A model generated the notes under the pieces. It had not been told where the DNA came from. It was given only the letters and a program-made list of their open reading frames with translations, and did no database searches. From positions 185,308 to 249,307 of the forward strand of contig NZ_CAJATU010000131.1 in NCBI RefSeq assembly GCF_903944925.1: a stretch of DNA of 64,000 nt. The letters run 5' to 3'. A program made the position numbers and the translations under genes. Positions 29,295 through 38,627 of this stretch are shown in pieces. This stretch comes from an uncultured Rhodopila sp. (GTDB taxonomy: Bacteria; Pseudomonadota; Alphaproteobacteria; Acetobacterales; Acetobacteraceae). Each line of letters starts with the position of its first letter. The first letter of the stretch is position 1.

Positions 29295-30308
29295 TCACCC
29301 CGCCCCGCTCAGCATCCCGATCCCCGCCACAATCGCCTGCCGCTTGTCCAGCGCGAACCGTTCCGTCTCAATCTGCAGCTTGGTCAGACCGGCCCACACC
29401 TCGCCCCAGGCATCCAGCGGGCGCAACGCCACCAGCCGTTCCTGCTCGGGATCCGCCCTGCCCCGCACGCTTTCCCGCACCGCCGCGGCCACGCCCGCCC
29501 GTACCAAATCCATGAACGTCGAGAACCCCGTCTCGCTGCGGCCGAGAAAATCCGCGATCTCATAGCCCCGCGACGCCGGGACAAGCGGCATGTCCGACAG
29601 CAGCTTGTCCACGATCGCGGCGATCCGAAGCCCCTCATCCTCGGCCAGCATGATCGCCCGCCCGGGCGAGCCTTCCGCCAGGGTGATCAGCCGCCCGCGC
29701 TCATCCGCCGCCAACTGAGGCAGATACCCCGCCAGCAACTGCCCCATCGCCGAGTCGTCCAAAGGCGACAGCCGCAGGCGGCGGCAGCGGCTGCGGATCG
29801 TCGGCAGCAGCCGCCCCGGTGCGGAACACACCAGCAGCAGGATCGCCCGCGGCGGCGGTTCTTCAAGAATCTTCAGCAAAGCGTTGGCGGAGGACGCATT
29901 CAGCTCCTCCGCGCCATCGACGACGACGACCCGCCAGCCGCCCTCGGCCGGGGTCAGCGCCATGAAGCCGTTCAGCTTGCGGACGTCATCGACGGCGATT
30001 TCGGTCTTCATCCGCTTGGTTTTCTCGTTGAATGCCAGCTCAATGGTCTTCATGTCGGCGTGCGACCCGGCGGCGACGCGGCGGAACACCGGGTTGCCCG
30101 GGTCCAGTGCCAGCGAGTCCTCCTTCGGCTGCCCGGCCAGCAGGCGGCGGGCGAAGCGGTAGGCGAGGGTCGCCTTGCCGATGCCCTCGGGTCCGGTGAT
30201 CAGCCAGGCATGGTGCATCCGCCCGTCGCGCATGGCGTCGAGGATGGTCACCTCGGCCTCCCGGTGGCCGAGCAGAATCGGGTTGGCGCGTGGGTCAGGG
30301 GCGGACAT
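29295..30308 (-). CDS. holB: DNA polymerase III subunit delta'
   Basis: 337 residues, clamp-loader subunit of the replicative polymerase. Features: HHAWLITGPEGIGKATLAYR (P-loop), VVVVDGAEELNASSANALLK, ILEEPPPRAILLLVCSAPGR with the following SRCRRL (clamp-loader SRC motif), and a helical collar domain. In alphaproteobacteria holB is normally followed by metG; here metG starts 2.5 kb further along because of the insertion. The usual upstream tmk gene is not present either; a serine hydrolase gene lies there. Confidence 0.92.
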   Translation of the reverse strand: MSAPDPRANPILLGHREAEVTILDAMRDGRMHHAWLITGPEGIGKATLAYRFARRLLAGQPKEDSLALDPGNPVFRRVAAGSHADMKTIELAFNEKTKRMKTEIAVDDVRKLNGFMALTPAEGGWRVVVVDGAEELNASSANALLKILEEPPPRAILLLVCSAPGRLLPTIRSRCRRLRLSPLDDSAMGQLLAGYLPQLAADERGRLITLAEGSPGRAIMLAEDEGLRIAAIVDKLLSDMPLVPASRGYEIADFLGRSETGFSTFMDLVRAGVAAAVRESVRGRADPEQERLVALRPLDAWGEVWAGLTKLQIETERFALDKRQAIVAGIGMLSGAG

Positions 30309-30493
30309 GGCGGCGGTTATAGCGGAGATTCCCCGCGCGCGTCATGACGATGGTGGCCGCCGAATAGCTTGTTCCGGCTCGACACCAAGTGCTCGGGTTG
30401 ACTTATCCGATGGGCTGAAGCAGATACCCGCCCGCATCGAGACGGACTTCGACCAGGACGATTCGGACGATCGTCACGCCGCCTGACAGGCGC

Positions 30494-31759
30494 TCAATCC
30501 CCAACCGCCTGATACACCGACGCCCGGAACATCGCCCGCTCATAACCCCCCTGCCGAGGCGCCTGGATCATCAGGATCGGCACCAGCGCATCCCTCGGGT
30601 CCACCCAGAATTCCGTCCCGGCCGCGCCCGACCACCCGTATTCGCCGACATGCCCCGCTACACCCGCCCGGGTCCGGACCTCGACCGTCAACCCGAACCC
30701 GTATTCCGGCCCCGGCATGAACTCCGGCCCCTGCGCCACCCCCGGCCCGAGATGGTCGGACGTCATCAAAGCCACCGTCTGCGGCGACAACAGCCGCACG
30801 CCGTTACCCTGGCCGCCGGAAGCCAGCATCAGCGCGAACCGCATATAGTCGGACGCCGAGGAGAGCAGGCCCTCGCCACCGCCCAGAAAGCGCCGCGTCC
30901 GCGTCACATCCGTCAGATCCGCCGGTTCCCCAGTCTCCGGATCCACCCCCGGCTGAGCCACGCGATCCAGCTCGTCCGCCGGCACGTTGAAGAACGTGTC
31001 GGTCATGCCGAGCGGCGCAAAAATCGTTTCTTGCATGAACACATCGCCGCGCTGGCCGGACACGGCCTCGATCAGCGCCAGCAGCACATCGGTCGAGCGT
31101 CCATACGCCCAGGCCGAACCCGGCTGGAACTTCAGCGGCAGCCTGCCGATGGCCTGCACCGCCTCGCGGTCGGTCATCCGCACCGACATCGGGTTGCCGT
31201 CGCCGCGGCCAAGCTGGATGCCCAGCCCAGCCTGCCGCATCGCCACCTCCGCCGCCGAGTCGCCGCCGCCATAGGTGATGCCGGAGGTGTGGCACAGCAG
31301 GTCCTCGATGGTGATCTCCCGCTCCGCGGCCACCAGCGAGACGACCCGGCCGCCGCGGGCATCCTCCGTCTCGACCGCAACCTTCATCCGCGCCAGTTCG
31401 GGAAGGTATTTCGACACCGGATCGGACAGCCGGATCTTGCCACCCTCCATCAGCATCAGCACCGCAACCCCGGTCACCGGCTTGGTCATGGAGTAGATCC
31501 GGAAAATGCTGTCGGTCCGCATCGGAGCGCCGATCGCGGGATCGCGCAGGCCGAACGCCTCCTCATAAACGATCTCACCGTTGCGGGCGATCATCACCAC
31601 CGCCCCGGGAATTCGTTTCCTGGCCGTCTCGGACCTGAAGAACTCCGTGATCCCGCCAAACCCGACCGTCCCCTGACCGGCCAGGACAAAGGACGCAGCC
31701 GTGACCAGCGCAGCACGTCTCGAGACCAGGCCGGACGCGCCGCTCCTTCTACAGGTCAT
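30494..31759 (-). CDS. Serine hydrolase, beta-lactamase (class C/EstB-like) family, exported
   Basis: 421 residues. It begins with a twin-arginine-like or Sec signal (GLVSRRAALVTAASFVLAGQ). The catalytic Ser90-x-x-Lys93 lies in RIYSMTKPVTGVAVL, the Tyr motif probably in SAWAYGRSTDVLL, and a His-Xaa-Gly-like motif in VAGHVGEYGWSGAAGTEFWV. Family members are esterases, D-aminopeptidases or transesterases. Its start overlaps the hyfG 3' end by 11 bases, so it is the last gene of the hydrogenase-like operon and sits where a small-subunit (hyfI) gene is normally found. Confidence 0.88.
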   Translation of the reverse strand: MTCRRSGASGLVSRRAALVTAASFVLAGQGTVGFGGITEFFRSETARKRIPGAVVMIARNGEIVYEEAFGLRDPAIGAPMRTDSIFRIYSMTKPVTGVAVLMLMEGGKIRLSDPVSKYLPELARMKVAVETEDARGGRVVSLVAAEREITIEDLLCHTSGITYGGGDSAAEVAMRQAGLGIQLGRGDGNPMSVRMTDREAVQAIGRLPLKFQPGSAWAYGRSTDVLLALIEAVSGQRGDVFMQETIFAPLGMTDTFFNVPADELDRVAQPGVDPETGEPADLTDVTRTRRFLGGGEGLLSSASDYMRFALMLASGGQGNGVRLLSPQTVALMTSDHLGPGVAQGPEFMPGPEYGFGLTVEVRTRAGVAGHVGEYGWSGAAGTEFWVDPRDALVPILMIQAPRQGGYERAMFRASVYQAVGD

Positions 31760-33230
31760 GCCCCGAGTAGGAGCAATTGAAACTCTTGTTGCATAACGGA
31801 AAATCCGCCACGATATTGCCCTCGATCACCGCCTCCAGCAGCGGCCACTGGAACCACGACGCATCGCGCAGATGGCAGCGCTCGATCACCCCGCCGGCGA
31901 CCCGCAGCCATGCCACCACGTCGCCGCGGAACGCTTCCACTACCGCCATGCCCTCGCCGTCCGCCGCGTCGTCCAGCGGCTGCAAAATCGGTCCCGCAGG
32001 CAGGTCGCGCAACAACTGATTAAGTAACGAAAGGCTGGCCTCGATCTCCTTCAGCCGGATCCAGATCCGCGCGTTGACGTCGCCGTCCTGCAGCACCGGC
32101 ACCGCGAACATCAGCGCATCATACGGGGCGTAAGCCAGATCGCGCCGCGCATCGAAATTCCGCCCCGAAGCCCGCCCGACGAACCCGCCCGGCGCGAACT
32201 GAGTCGCCAGCGCCGTGTGCAGCCTGCCGGTGCCGGCGGTGCGATCCTGCAACGACGGCGTGCCGTCGTACAGCCGCTCCAGCGGCTTCATCGCCGCGCG
32301 CAACTCATCCACCAGCGCGCGCAGCCGTGCCACCCGTTCGGCGTCGAGGTCAATCGTCACGCCACCCGGCACGATCCGGTCCATCATCAGCCGGTGCCCG
32401 AAGCACGCGTCGCAGGCGCGCAGCACCCGCTCGCGCAGGATCGCGCAATGCGCCAGCATGATGCCGAACGCGGCATCGTTGCAAATCCCGCCGAAGTCGC
32501 CGATATGGTTGGCGATCCGTTCCAGCTCCGCCATGATGCCGCGCAGCGACACCGCGCGCGCCGGCGGCGCTATGCCGGCCGCCGCCTCCACCGCCCGGGC
32601 GAAGGCGAACGCATACGCGACGGTGCTGTCGCCCGACACCCGGCCGGCCAGCTTCGCCGCGCGCGCCAGCGGCGCCCCGGTCATCAGCAGATCGACGCCC
32701 TTGTGCACGTAGCCGAGGCGTTCCTCCAGCCGCACCACCGTCTCGCCATCGCAGGTGAAGCGGAAATGCCCCGGCTCGATGATCCCGGCATGCACCGGCC
32801 CCACCGGGATTTGGTGCAGCCCGCCGCCCTCGGCGGTCAGGAACGGATAGGATGCGGCGGGCGCTTGCGTGTCGCCCCAACGCCCGTGATCCAGCCAGGG
32901 ACGGGCGTCCTTCAGCCCCTCCGGCTGCAGCCCGAACAGGTCGCGGATCGCCCGCTCCAGCCGGACCGCCGGGGGATGATAGGCACCGACGGACGGATAG
33001 CGGTTGTCCGGACATTTCAGGCTGAGCACCGCGACGGGCGGGGAACCGCCGCCGAGGATCGCCATGTGCACCGCTCCCGGCTCGCCCCACAGGCTCAAAA
33101 GCGTCAGCGATCCGTCGGCCAGCCGGTTGACGGTATAGCGCCAGATGCCCGGATCGACGATCACGCGCGGCCAGGGCCGGTGCGCGGTGACCAGGTCGCG
33201 GGACGCGATGATCTGCGCGAGAAGCGTCAT
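31749..33230 (-). CDS. hyfG: Hydrogenase-4-like large subunit (HyfG/NuoCD-like) without [NiFe] ligands
   Basis: 493 residues: a NuoC-like N-terminal part (to about 130) and a NuoD/hydrogenase-large-like part (PVGPVHAGIIEPGHFRF, RLEERLGYVHKGVDLLMTG, LRGIMAELERIANHIGDFGG). The L1 motif that should be R-x-C-G-x-C reads RVSGDS (197-202), both Cys replaced by Ser. The C-terminal L2 motif reads DFPLCNKSFNCSYSG, not D-P-C-x-x-C. No [NiFe] site can form, which places it with energy-converting-hydrogenase-related complexes. The start at 33228-33230 overlaps hyfF by 4 bases. Confidence 0.9.
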   Translation of the reverse strand: MTLLAQIIASRDLVTAHRPWPRVIVDPGIWRYTVNRLADGSLTLLSLWGEPGAVHMAILGGGSPPVAVLSLKCPDNRYPSVGAYHPPAVRLERAIRDLFGLQPEGLKDARPWLDHGRWGDTQAPAASYPFLTAEGGGLHQIPVGPVHAGIIEPGHFRFTCDGETVVRLEERLGYVHKGVDLLMTGAPLARAAKLAGRVSGDSTVAYAFAFARAVEAAAGIAPPARAVSLRGIMAELERIANHIGDFGGICNDAAFGIMLAHCAILRERVLRACDACFGHRLMMDRIVPGGVTIDLDAERVARLRALVDELRAAMKPLERLYDGTPSLQDRTAGTGRLHTALATQFAPGGFVGRASGRNFDARRDLAYAPYDALMFAVPVLQDGDVNARIWIRLKEIEASLSLLNQLLRDLPAGPILQPLDDAADGEGMAVVEAFRGDVVAWLRVAGGVIERCHLRDASWFQWPLLEAVIEGNIVADFPLCNKSFNCSYSGHDL

Positions 33231-34663
33231 CCGAGCAGCGCCGCGACATGCTGGAACCATGTGACCAAAGGCGGCGGCAGCCAGATCCCGGCCATCAGCA
33301 CCAGCGAGAAATGCGCGAACATCGGGATGTAGGAGGCATGCACCCGCCCGACCGGGCCAATCACCGGGCCGAATGCGACACTGGTCACGCGCAGCAGCAG
33401 CGCGCCGAATGCCACCAGCAGCCCGAAAACCAGCAGCAGCGCCAAAACCGGCTCACGCACGAAGGTGGACGACACCACGAGGAACTCGCTGCTGAACACG
33501 CCGAACGGCGGCAGCCCGGCGATCGCCGCCATTCCCGCCACCAACCCCCAGCCGAGCACCGGATGGCTGGCCGTCAGCCCGCCCATGTCGGCGATCTTCT
33601 GCGACCCCTTCACCTGGGCGATATGGCCGACGCAGAAGAAGATCCCCGACTTGGTCAGGCTGTGCATCGTCATTTGCAGCAGCCCGGCGAAATTGCCCAG
33701 CGGGCCGGCCATGCCGAAGGCGAACACGATGATGCCCATGTGCTCGATCGAGGAGTAGGCGAACATCCGCTTGATGTCGCGCCGCCGGTACAGCATGAAC
33801 GCGGCGAAGATCAGCGACAGCAGCCCCATCCCGATCATCAGCGGACCGGGGGCAATGGCGTTGGGATTGGCGGCGAGCAGCACCTTGAAGCGCAGCAGCG
33901 CGTACAGCGCGACGTTCAGCAGCAGCCCCGACAGCACGGCGGAAATCGGCGTCGGGCCTTCCGCATGTGCATCCGGCAGCCAGGCGTGCAGCGGCGCCAA
34001 TCCGACCTTGGTGCCATAGCCCAGCAGCAGGAACACGAAGGCGATGTTGAGCAGCGAGGAGTCGAAATCCGGCGCGGCGTGGAACAGGTTGGTCCAGATC
34101 ATCGCATCGATGCCCTCGCCCACCACCGGCCGGGCGGCGAGGTAGACGAGGATGGTGCCGAACAGCGCCAGGGCGATGCCGACGGAGCCGAGGATGAAGT
34201 ATTTCCACGCCGCCTCCAGCGCCTCGGCGGTGCGGTACAGGCCGACCATCATGACCGTGGTCAACGTCGCGAGTTCGACGGCCACCCACATCAGTCCGAT
34301 ATTGTTGGCCAGCAAGGCCAGGTTCATGCCGAACAGCATGATCTGGTACATCGCGTGGTAGAACCGGATGTTGGTCAGGCTGAGTTTGCCGATCTGGATC
34401 TCGTGCCCGATATAGGACGCGCTGAAACTGCTGGTGGTGAAGCCGACGAAGCAGTTCAGCAGCACGAAGACGATGTTGAGGTCGTCCACCAGCAGATACT
34501 GGGTCGTCGGCGGCCGGTCCCACAGCAGGGTCAGCGCGAACACCAGGGCTGCGAAGCTGGCGAGCATGTTCAACGCCGCGCCCAGCCGGTAGCCCGGCAG
34601 CGCCACCAGGATGGCCGCGGCGATGATGGGCGTCAGCAGGATGCCGGTAACCGGATCCGGCAT
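33227..34663 (-). CDS. hyfF: Hydrogenase-4-like antiporter subunit HyfF
   Basis: 478-residue membrane protein with about 14 helices, of the NuoN/Mrp-antiporter family. Conserved points are WVAVELATLTTVMMVGLYRT (Glu in helix 5), LLGYGTKVGLAPLHAWLPDA with the Lys of helix 7 and the proline break, SSIEHMGIIVFAFGM, and MHSLTKSGIFFCVGH with the helix 10 Lys. It probably carries ions across the inner membrane as part of the Hyf-like complex. It starts in the hyfE stop (TAATG). Confidence 0.92.
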   Translation of the reverse strand: MPDPVTGILLTPIIAAAILVALPGYRLGAALNMLASFAALVFALTLLWDRPPTTQYLLVDDLNIVFVLLNCFVGFTTSSFSASYIGHEIQIGKLSLTNIRFYHAMYQIMLFGMNLALLANNIGLMWVAVELATLTTVMMVGLYRTAEALEAAWKYFILGSVGIALALFGTILVYLAARPVVGEGIDAMIWTNLFHAAPDFDSSLLNIAFVFLLLGYGTKVGLAPLHAWLPDAHAEGPTPISAVLSGLLLNVALYALLRFKVLLAANPNAIAPGPLMIGMGLLSLIFAAFMLYRRRDIKRMFAYSSIEHMGIIVFAFGMAGPLGNFAGLLQMTMHSLTKSGIFFCVGHIAQVKGSQKIADMGGLTASHPVLGWGLVAGMAAIAGLPPFGVFSSEFLVVSSTFVREPVLALLLVFGLLVAFGALLLRVTSVAFGPVIGPVGRVHASYIPMFAHFSLVLMAGIWLPPPLVTWFQHVAALLG

Positions 34664-35340
34664 TACATCTGGCCCCCTCGGACACGGTCGAGTTCGCTGA
34701 TGTCGATGGTGTCGAACCGCTCGCGGATGCGGAACAGGAAGACGCCGACGACGATGAACGCGATCAGGATGGAAAACGCCACGGTGATCTCCACCACCAG
34801 CGGCATGCCGCGCGCGCCGGTGGCAGCCAGGTTGATGCCGTTCTCCAGCGACATGAAGCCGACGACCTGGCTGATGGCGTTCTGCCGGGTCACCATGATC
34901 AGCAACCCGATCAGCACCACCGACAGCGCCAGCGCGATATCCTCCCGCGCCACCGGATCGGCATTTGCCGTCACCGGCAGCATCACCTGCAGCGACAGCG
35001 CCACCAGCGCGATGCCGGCCAGCATGGTGATGCCGATGCCGCCGACGGTCTCGATCTCCCGGTGCAGCCCCATCTGGAACACCATGCGGCGCAGTGCCCA
35101 GGGAATCAGGATGGCCTTGAAGGCCAGCGCCATCCCGGCGGTGATGTAGAGATGCGGCGCATCCTGGATATGCGCCTGCCAGGCGACCGACAGCGCCAGC
35201 ACGAAGGCGTGCAGCCCGAGGACATGCAGCAACGCCAGCAGCCGAAGCTGGTACAGCATCATGAAGCTGACCAGGACGAGCAGGCCGGCCAGCATATGGG
35301 CGATGTCGAACGCCAGGCCATGCGGCGACATGAAGGTCAT
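34663..35340 (-). CDS. hyfE: Hydrogenase-4-like membrane subunit HyfE
   Basis: 225 residues with about seven hydrophobic helices (AHMLAGLLVLVSFMMLYQLR, ALSVVLIGLLIMVTRQNAIS, VGFMSLENGINLAATGARGM). It resembles the HyfE family, whose C-terminal half is related to NuoK/MrpC. The Glu in SLENGINLAA is the conserved channel residue. It overlaps hyfF by one base and hyfC by one base, so the genes are translationally coupled. Confidence 0.9.
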   Translation of the reverse strand: MTFMSPHGLAFDIAHMLAGLLVLVSFMMLYQLRLLALLHVLGLHAFVLALSVAWQAHIQDAPHLYITAGMALAFKAILIPWALRRMVFQMGLHREIETVGGIGITMLAGIALVALSLQVMLPVTANADPVAREDIALALSVVLIGLLIMVTRQNAISQVVGFMSLENGINLAATGARGMPLVVEITVAFSILIAFIVVGVFLFRIRERFDTIDISELDRVRGGQM

Positions 35341-36296
35341 TACATTCCCCTGGAGACGAACAGCAGCAGCACGCCGAGCAAGCCGAGCATCAGCGCGGCG
35401 CCGAGGAAGTTGGGCACCCGGAACACCCGCATCTTTGCCACGATGGTCTCCGCCACGCCCAGCGCCATGCCGCCGGCGGCCATCTTCGCCAGCCAGGCGA
35501 AGAACCCGACGGCGTCGCGCAGCGGCTCGTTGGCGTTGCCCGCCATGCCGATGGGGAGGAAGATGCAGGCGACCATCGACAGATACAGCATCAATTGCAG
35601 CGATGCGGCCAGTTCGATCATCGCCAGGTGGCGGCCGGAATATTCCAGCACCATCGCCTCATGCACCATGGTCAGCTCCAGGTGCGTCGCCGGGTTATCG
35701 ACCGGAATGCGCCCGTTCTCAGCCACCGCGACGATCAGCAGTGCGGCCAGCGCCATTGCCAGCGATACGCGCAAGCCGACCTGCCCGTTCAGCATGTAGC
35801 CGGCGATTGTGGACAGTTCCGTCGAGCCCGCGATCAGCGCAACCGAGAAGACGATCATCAGCATGGCCGGTTCGGCCAGCGAGGCGATCATCATCTCACG
35901 CGAGGAGCCAAGGCCGCCGAAGCTGGTGCCGACATCCATCCCGGCCAGCGCCAGGGCGAAGCGGGCGCTGCCGAGCAGGGCGGTGATGGCGATCAGGTCG
36001 CCCGACCAACTGAACATCAGGTTGGCGGAGAAGGTCGGGATCAGCGCCGCGGCGACCCAGGTGGACGCGAAGACGAAATACGGCGCGATGCGGAACAGCC
36101 AGGAGGCGTTCTCGGCGACCACGGCCTCCTTGCCAAGCAGCCGCCGCAGGTCTCGGTAGGGCTGGATGAGCGAGGAGCCGCGGCGGCGCTGCAGGCGGGA
36201 TTTCACCTTGCGGACGAGGCCAATCAGCAGCGGCGACAGCGTCAGGATCACCGTCATCTGCACAAGCTGCGCCAGCAGCGGATAGATCATTGCCAT
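35340..36296 (-). CDS. hyfC: Hydrogenase-4-like membrane subunit HyfC (NuoH-like)
   Basis: 318 residues, eight or so helices, homologous to NuoH and HycD. It has the quinone-chamber-facing loop RGSSLIQPYRDLRRLLGKEA near the N terminus, ALAGMDVGTSFGGLGSSREM, and VAENGRIPVDNPATHLELTM with the conserved acidic and proline residues, then HEAMVLEYSGRHLAMIE. It links the peripheral arm to the antiporter modules. Overlaps hyfB by 10 bases. Confidence 0.92.
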   Translation of the reverse strand: MAMIYPLLAQLVQMTVILTLSPLLIGLVRKVKSRLQRRRGSSLIQPYRDLRRLLGKEAVVAENASWLFRIAPYFVFASTWVAAALIPTFSANLMFSWSGDLIAITALLGSARFALALAGMDVGTSFGGLGSSREMMIASLAEPAMLMIVFSVALIAGSTELSTIAGYMLNGQVGLRVSLAMALAALLIVAVAENGRIPVDNPATHLELTMVHEAMVLEYSGRHLAMIELAASLQLMLYLSMVACIFLPIGMAGNANEPLRDAVGFFAWLAKMAAGGMALGVAETIVAKMRVFRVPNFLGAALMLGLLGVLLLFVSRGM

Positions 36297-38284
36297 ATCG
36301 TCAACGCGATCAGCAGCACCACGAGGGCGGCGAAGACGAAGCTAAGGTAGCTGCGGATCGTCAGGTAGGCGAGCAGGTCCGACTTGCCGGCGATCCAGCC
36401 GATGGTCGCGGCCAGCGGCCGGTAGATCCCGTCCCAGACCGGGTCGCGGATCGTCCGCACGATGCCGGCGGGGCGGTTATCGCCCGGAGCCGGCATGTCC
36501 ACGATCTCCTTTGAGCGGAACAGCACCGTGCCGAAGACGCGCCGTATCGGCTGCTCGAAGCTGGCGGCGGAATACTGGCTAAGCGGGGTCGGATCGGGGA
36601 AGCCGCAATCCCAGGGCGGCGCGCGGCGCACGCCATGCGCGCTGAGCCGGTGGATGGTGACGACGGTGATCAGGATCGAGATGACGATGAAGGCAAACAC
36701 CAGCAGCCCGTTATACGAACTGCGGCTGGCGGCGATCGGCACGATTGTCTGCCAGGCATCGCCAAGCTGCACCGGCATGCGCGCTCCGGTCAGGTCGCGC
36801 GCCACCGGGGCGAGCGTGTCGATCACCGCCCCCGGGATGATCCCGGTCAGCAGGCACAGCGTGGCAAATAGAATCATGGCGGCCAGCGACCAGGGGTCGG
36901 TTTCCCGCGCCTGCGCCGCCGCGTCGCTGCGCGGGCGGCCGAGGAAGCAGATCCCGTACGCGCGCACGAAGCAGCACGATGCCAGCGCCGCGGCCAGCGC
37001 CAGCAGCGCGCCATCGACCGGGATGATAAGCTTCAGGCCCCATTGCGGGAACTCCGGCCGCAACAGCACCGCCTGGAAGGTCAGCCACTCCGAAGCGAAG
37101 CCGTTCAGCGGCGGCAACCCGGAGATCGCGATGCAGCCAATCAGGAAGACGAACGGCGTCACCTTCATGCGGTGGATCAGGCCGCCCAATGTCTCCATGT
37201 TGCGCTGGCCGGTGGCGTGCAGTACCGCACCGGCGCCGAAGAACAGCAGGCTTTTGAACGTCGTGTGGTTGAGCGCGTGGAACAGCGCCGCGGTTAGCGC
37301 CAGCGCCGCGCCGGCACCGAGATTGTTGGCGCGGAATGCCAGCGACAGGCCCAGCCCGATGAAGACGATGCCGATATTCTCGACCGTGGAATAGGCCAGC
37401 AGGCGCTTGAGGTCCCGCTCCATCAGCGCCTGCAGCACGCCGATGACGGCGGTGATCCCGCCGACGGCCAGCACCACGGTGCCAGCCCACCACTGCGTCG
37501 GCCCGACAAGGTCGAACACGATGCGGATGAAGCCGTATACCGCCACCTTCGTCATCACCCCGCTCATGAGCGCGGAGACATGGCTGGGCGCGGCGGGATG
37601 CGCCAATGGCAGCCAGACATGCAGCGGCACCAGGCCTGCCTTCGATCCCGCGCCAACCAGCGCGACCAGCATCACCACGCCGGCGACATCGGCCGTCGGC
37701 GGATTGTTGCGGATGCTGTCGAAGCCGTAATTGCCGAGGTCGCCCGCCAGCAGGCCGAAGGCCAGCAGCAGCGTCAGGCCGCTGAACGTCGCCATGATCA
37801 GGTAGACGTAGCCGGCGCGGGCGTTGGCTTCCTCCCGGTGGTGCGCCATCACCAGCGCCCAGGAGCTCAGCGACATCAGCTCCCAGGCGAACAGGAAGGT
37901 AAAGGCGTCGTCGGCCAGCACCACCAGGATCATGCCGGCGAGGAAGGCTGGATAGAACGGCAGCACGCGCTGCGGATGCTCCTCATGCCGGGCGTAACCC
38001 AGGGCGAACAGGCTGGCGCCGCCGCCGCCGAGGCCGATCAGGATCAGGAAAAACCCGGCCAGGGCATCCAGCCGCAGGTTGCTGCCGATCCAGGGCAGGC
38101 CGACGGGAAGCTGCAGGTGCTGGTTCGCGGCGGTCAGGGCGGTGAAGCCGCCGATGCCCAACGCGGTGCAGATCAGCAGGCAGCCGCCATAGACCAGCAC
38201 CCGGCCGAACGCCGAGCGCGCGGTGACGATACCCGCGGCCGACAGCAGCAGCAGGCAGGGTATGACCCAGGCGATCGGCATCAT
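36287..38284 (-). CDS. hyfB: Hydrogenase-4-like antiporter subunit HyfB (NuoL-like)
   Basis: 665 residues with about 16 helices. Proton-antiporter core: FAWELMSLSSWALVMAHHRE (helix 5 Glu), VGAGSKAGLVPLHVWLPLAH (helix 7 Lys and break), YSTVENIGIVFIGLGLSLAF, and LNHTTFKSLLFFGAGAVLHA with the later Lys. The C-terminal extension after about 470 resembles the HyfB group rather than NuoL. It is the largest membrane subunit and follows the small HTH gene with a 4-base overlap. Confidence 0.92.
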   Translation of the reverse strand: MMPIAWVIPCLLLLSAAGIVTARSAFGRVLVYGGCLLICTALGIGGFTALTAANQHLQLPVGLPWIGSNLRLDALAGFFLILIGLGGGGASLFALGYARHEEHPQRVLPFYPAFLAGMILVVLADDAFTFLFAWELMSLSSWALVMAHHREEANARAGYVYLIMATFSGLTLLLAFGLLAGDLGNYGFDSIRNNPPTADVAGVVMLVALVGAGSKAGLVPLHVWLPLAHPAAPSHVSALMSGVMTKVAVYGFIRIVFDLVGPTQWWAGTVVLAVGGITAVIGVLQALMERDLKRLLAYSTVENIGIVFIGLGLSLAFRANNLGAGAALALTAALFHALNHTTFKSLLFFGAGAVLHATGQRNMETLGGLIHRMKVTPFVFLIGCIAISGLPPLNGFASEWLTFQAVLLRPEFPQWGLKLIIPVDGALLALAAALASCCFVRAYGICFLGRPRSDAAAQARETDPWSLAAMILFATLCLLTGIIPGAVIDTLAPVARDLTGARMPVQLGDAWQTIVPIAASRSSYNGLLVFAFIVISILITVVTIHRLSAHGVRRAPPWDCGFPDPTPLSQYSAASFEQPIRRVFGTVLFRSKEIVDMPAPGDNRPAGIVRTIRDPVWDGIYRPLAATIGWIAGKSDLLAYLTIRSYLSFVFAALVVLLIALTIWQ

Positions 38285-38556
38285 GGCGCGGTGGTCCCGG
38301 ATCCGGGCGGCTTGGGCGACAGCCGGACCCCGCGGCCCCCGGCGGCGCTGATCGCTCCGTCGCCGATGAGTTCGATCCCGGCGGCCGACAGCGCGCCGAT
38401 GAGCTTGACCAGGGAATCCACATTGCCGCGTATCACGCCGTCGCTCGCCTCCATGCGCTGGATTGTCGGCAGGGAGAGGCCGGCAAGCTCCGCCAGGCCA
38501 CGTTGGTCCAGCCCGAGCAGGGCGCGGGCCGCACGAACCTGGCCGGCGGTGATCAT
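38281..38556 (-). CDS. Small helix-turn-helix (XRE-type) regulator at the head of the hyf operon
   Basis: 91 residues. Helix-turn-helix at about 5-38 (GQVRAARALLGLDQRGLAEL, SLPTIQRMEASDGVIRG), followed by SLVKLIGALSAAGIELIGDG, the common 'create an artificial helix' pattern of XRE proteins with a C-terminal AGIEFI-like strand. It overlaps the hyfB start by 4 bases, so it is translated as the first gene of the complex operon and probably controls its own operon promoter just upstream. Confidence 0.87.
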   Translation of the reverse strand: MITAGQVRAARALLGLDQRGLAELAGLSLPTIQRMEASDGVIRGNVDSLVKLIGALSAAGIELIGDGAISAAGGRGVRLSPKPPGSGTTAP

Positions 38557-38627
38557 GCGACGATTCTCATGCGTGAGATATCAGTAATCCATTCAAGGTC
38601 CGGAAACTGACGTATCACGCATCAAAG

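Noticed and set aside
31749..33230. A functional [NiFe] hydrogenase
   Set aside because: Both metal-binding cysteine motifs are missing from HyfG, and no maturation genes or small subunit are present in the window.
33248..35149. Long open frame on the plus strand across hyfF and hyfE
   Set aside because: Its translation is Gln/His/Arg-rich and antisense to strongly hydrophobic membrane proteins, the usual artefact of GC-rich membrane genes.
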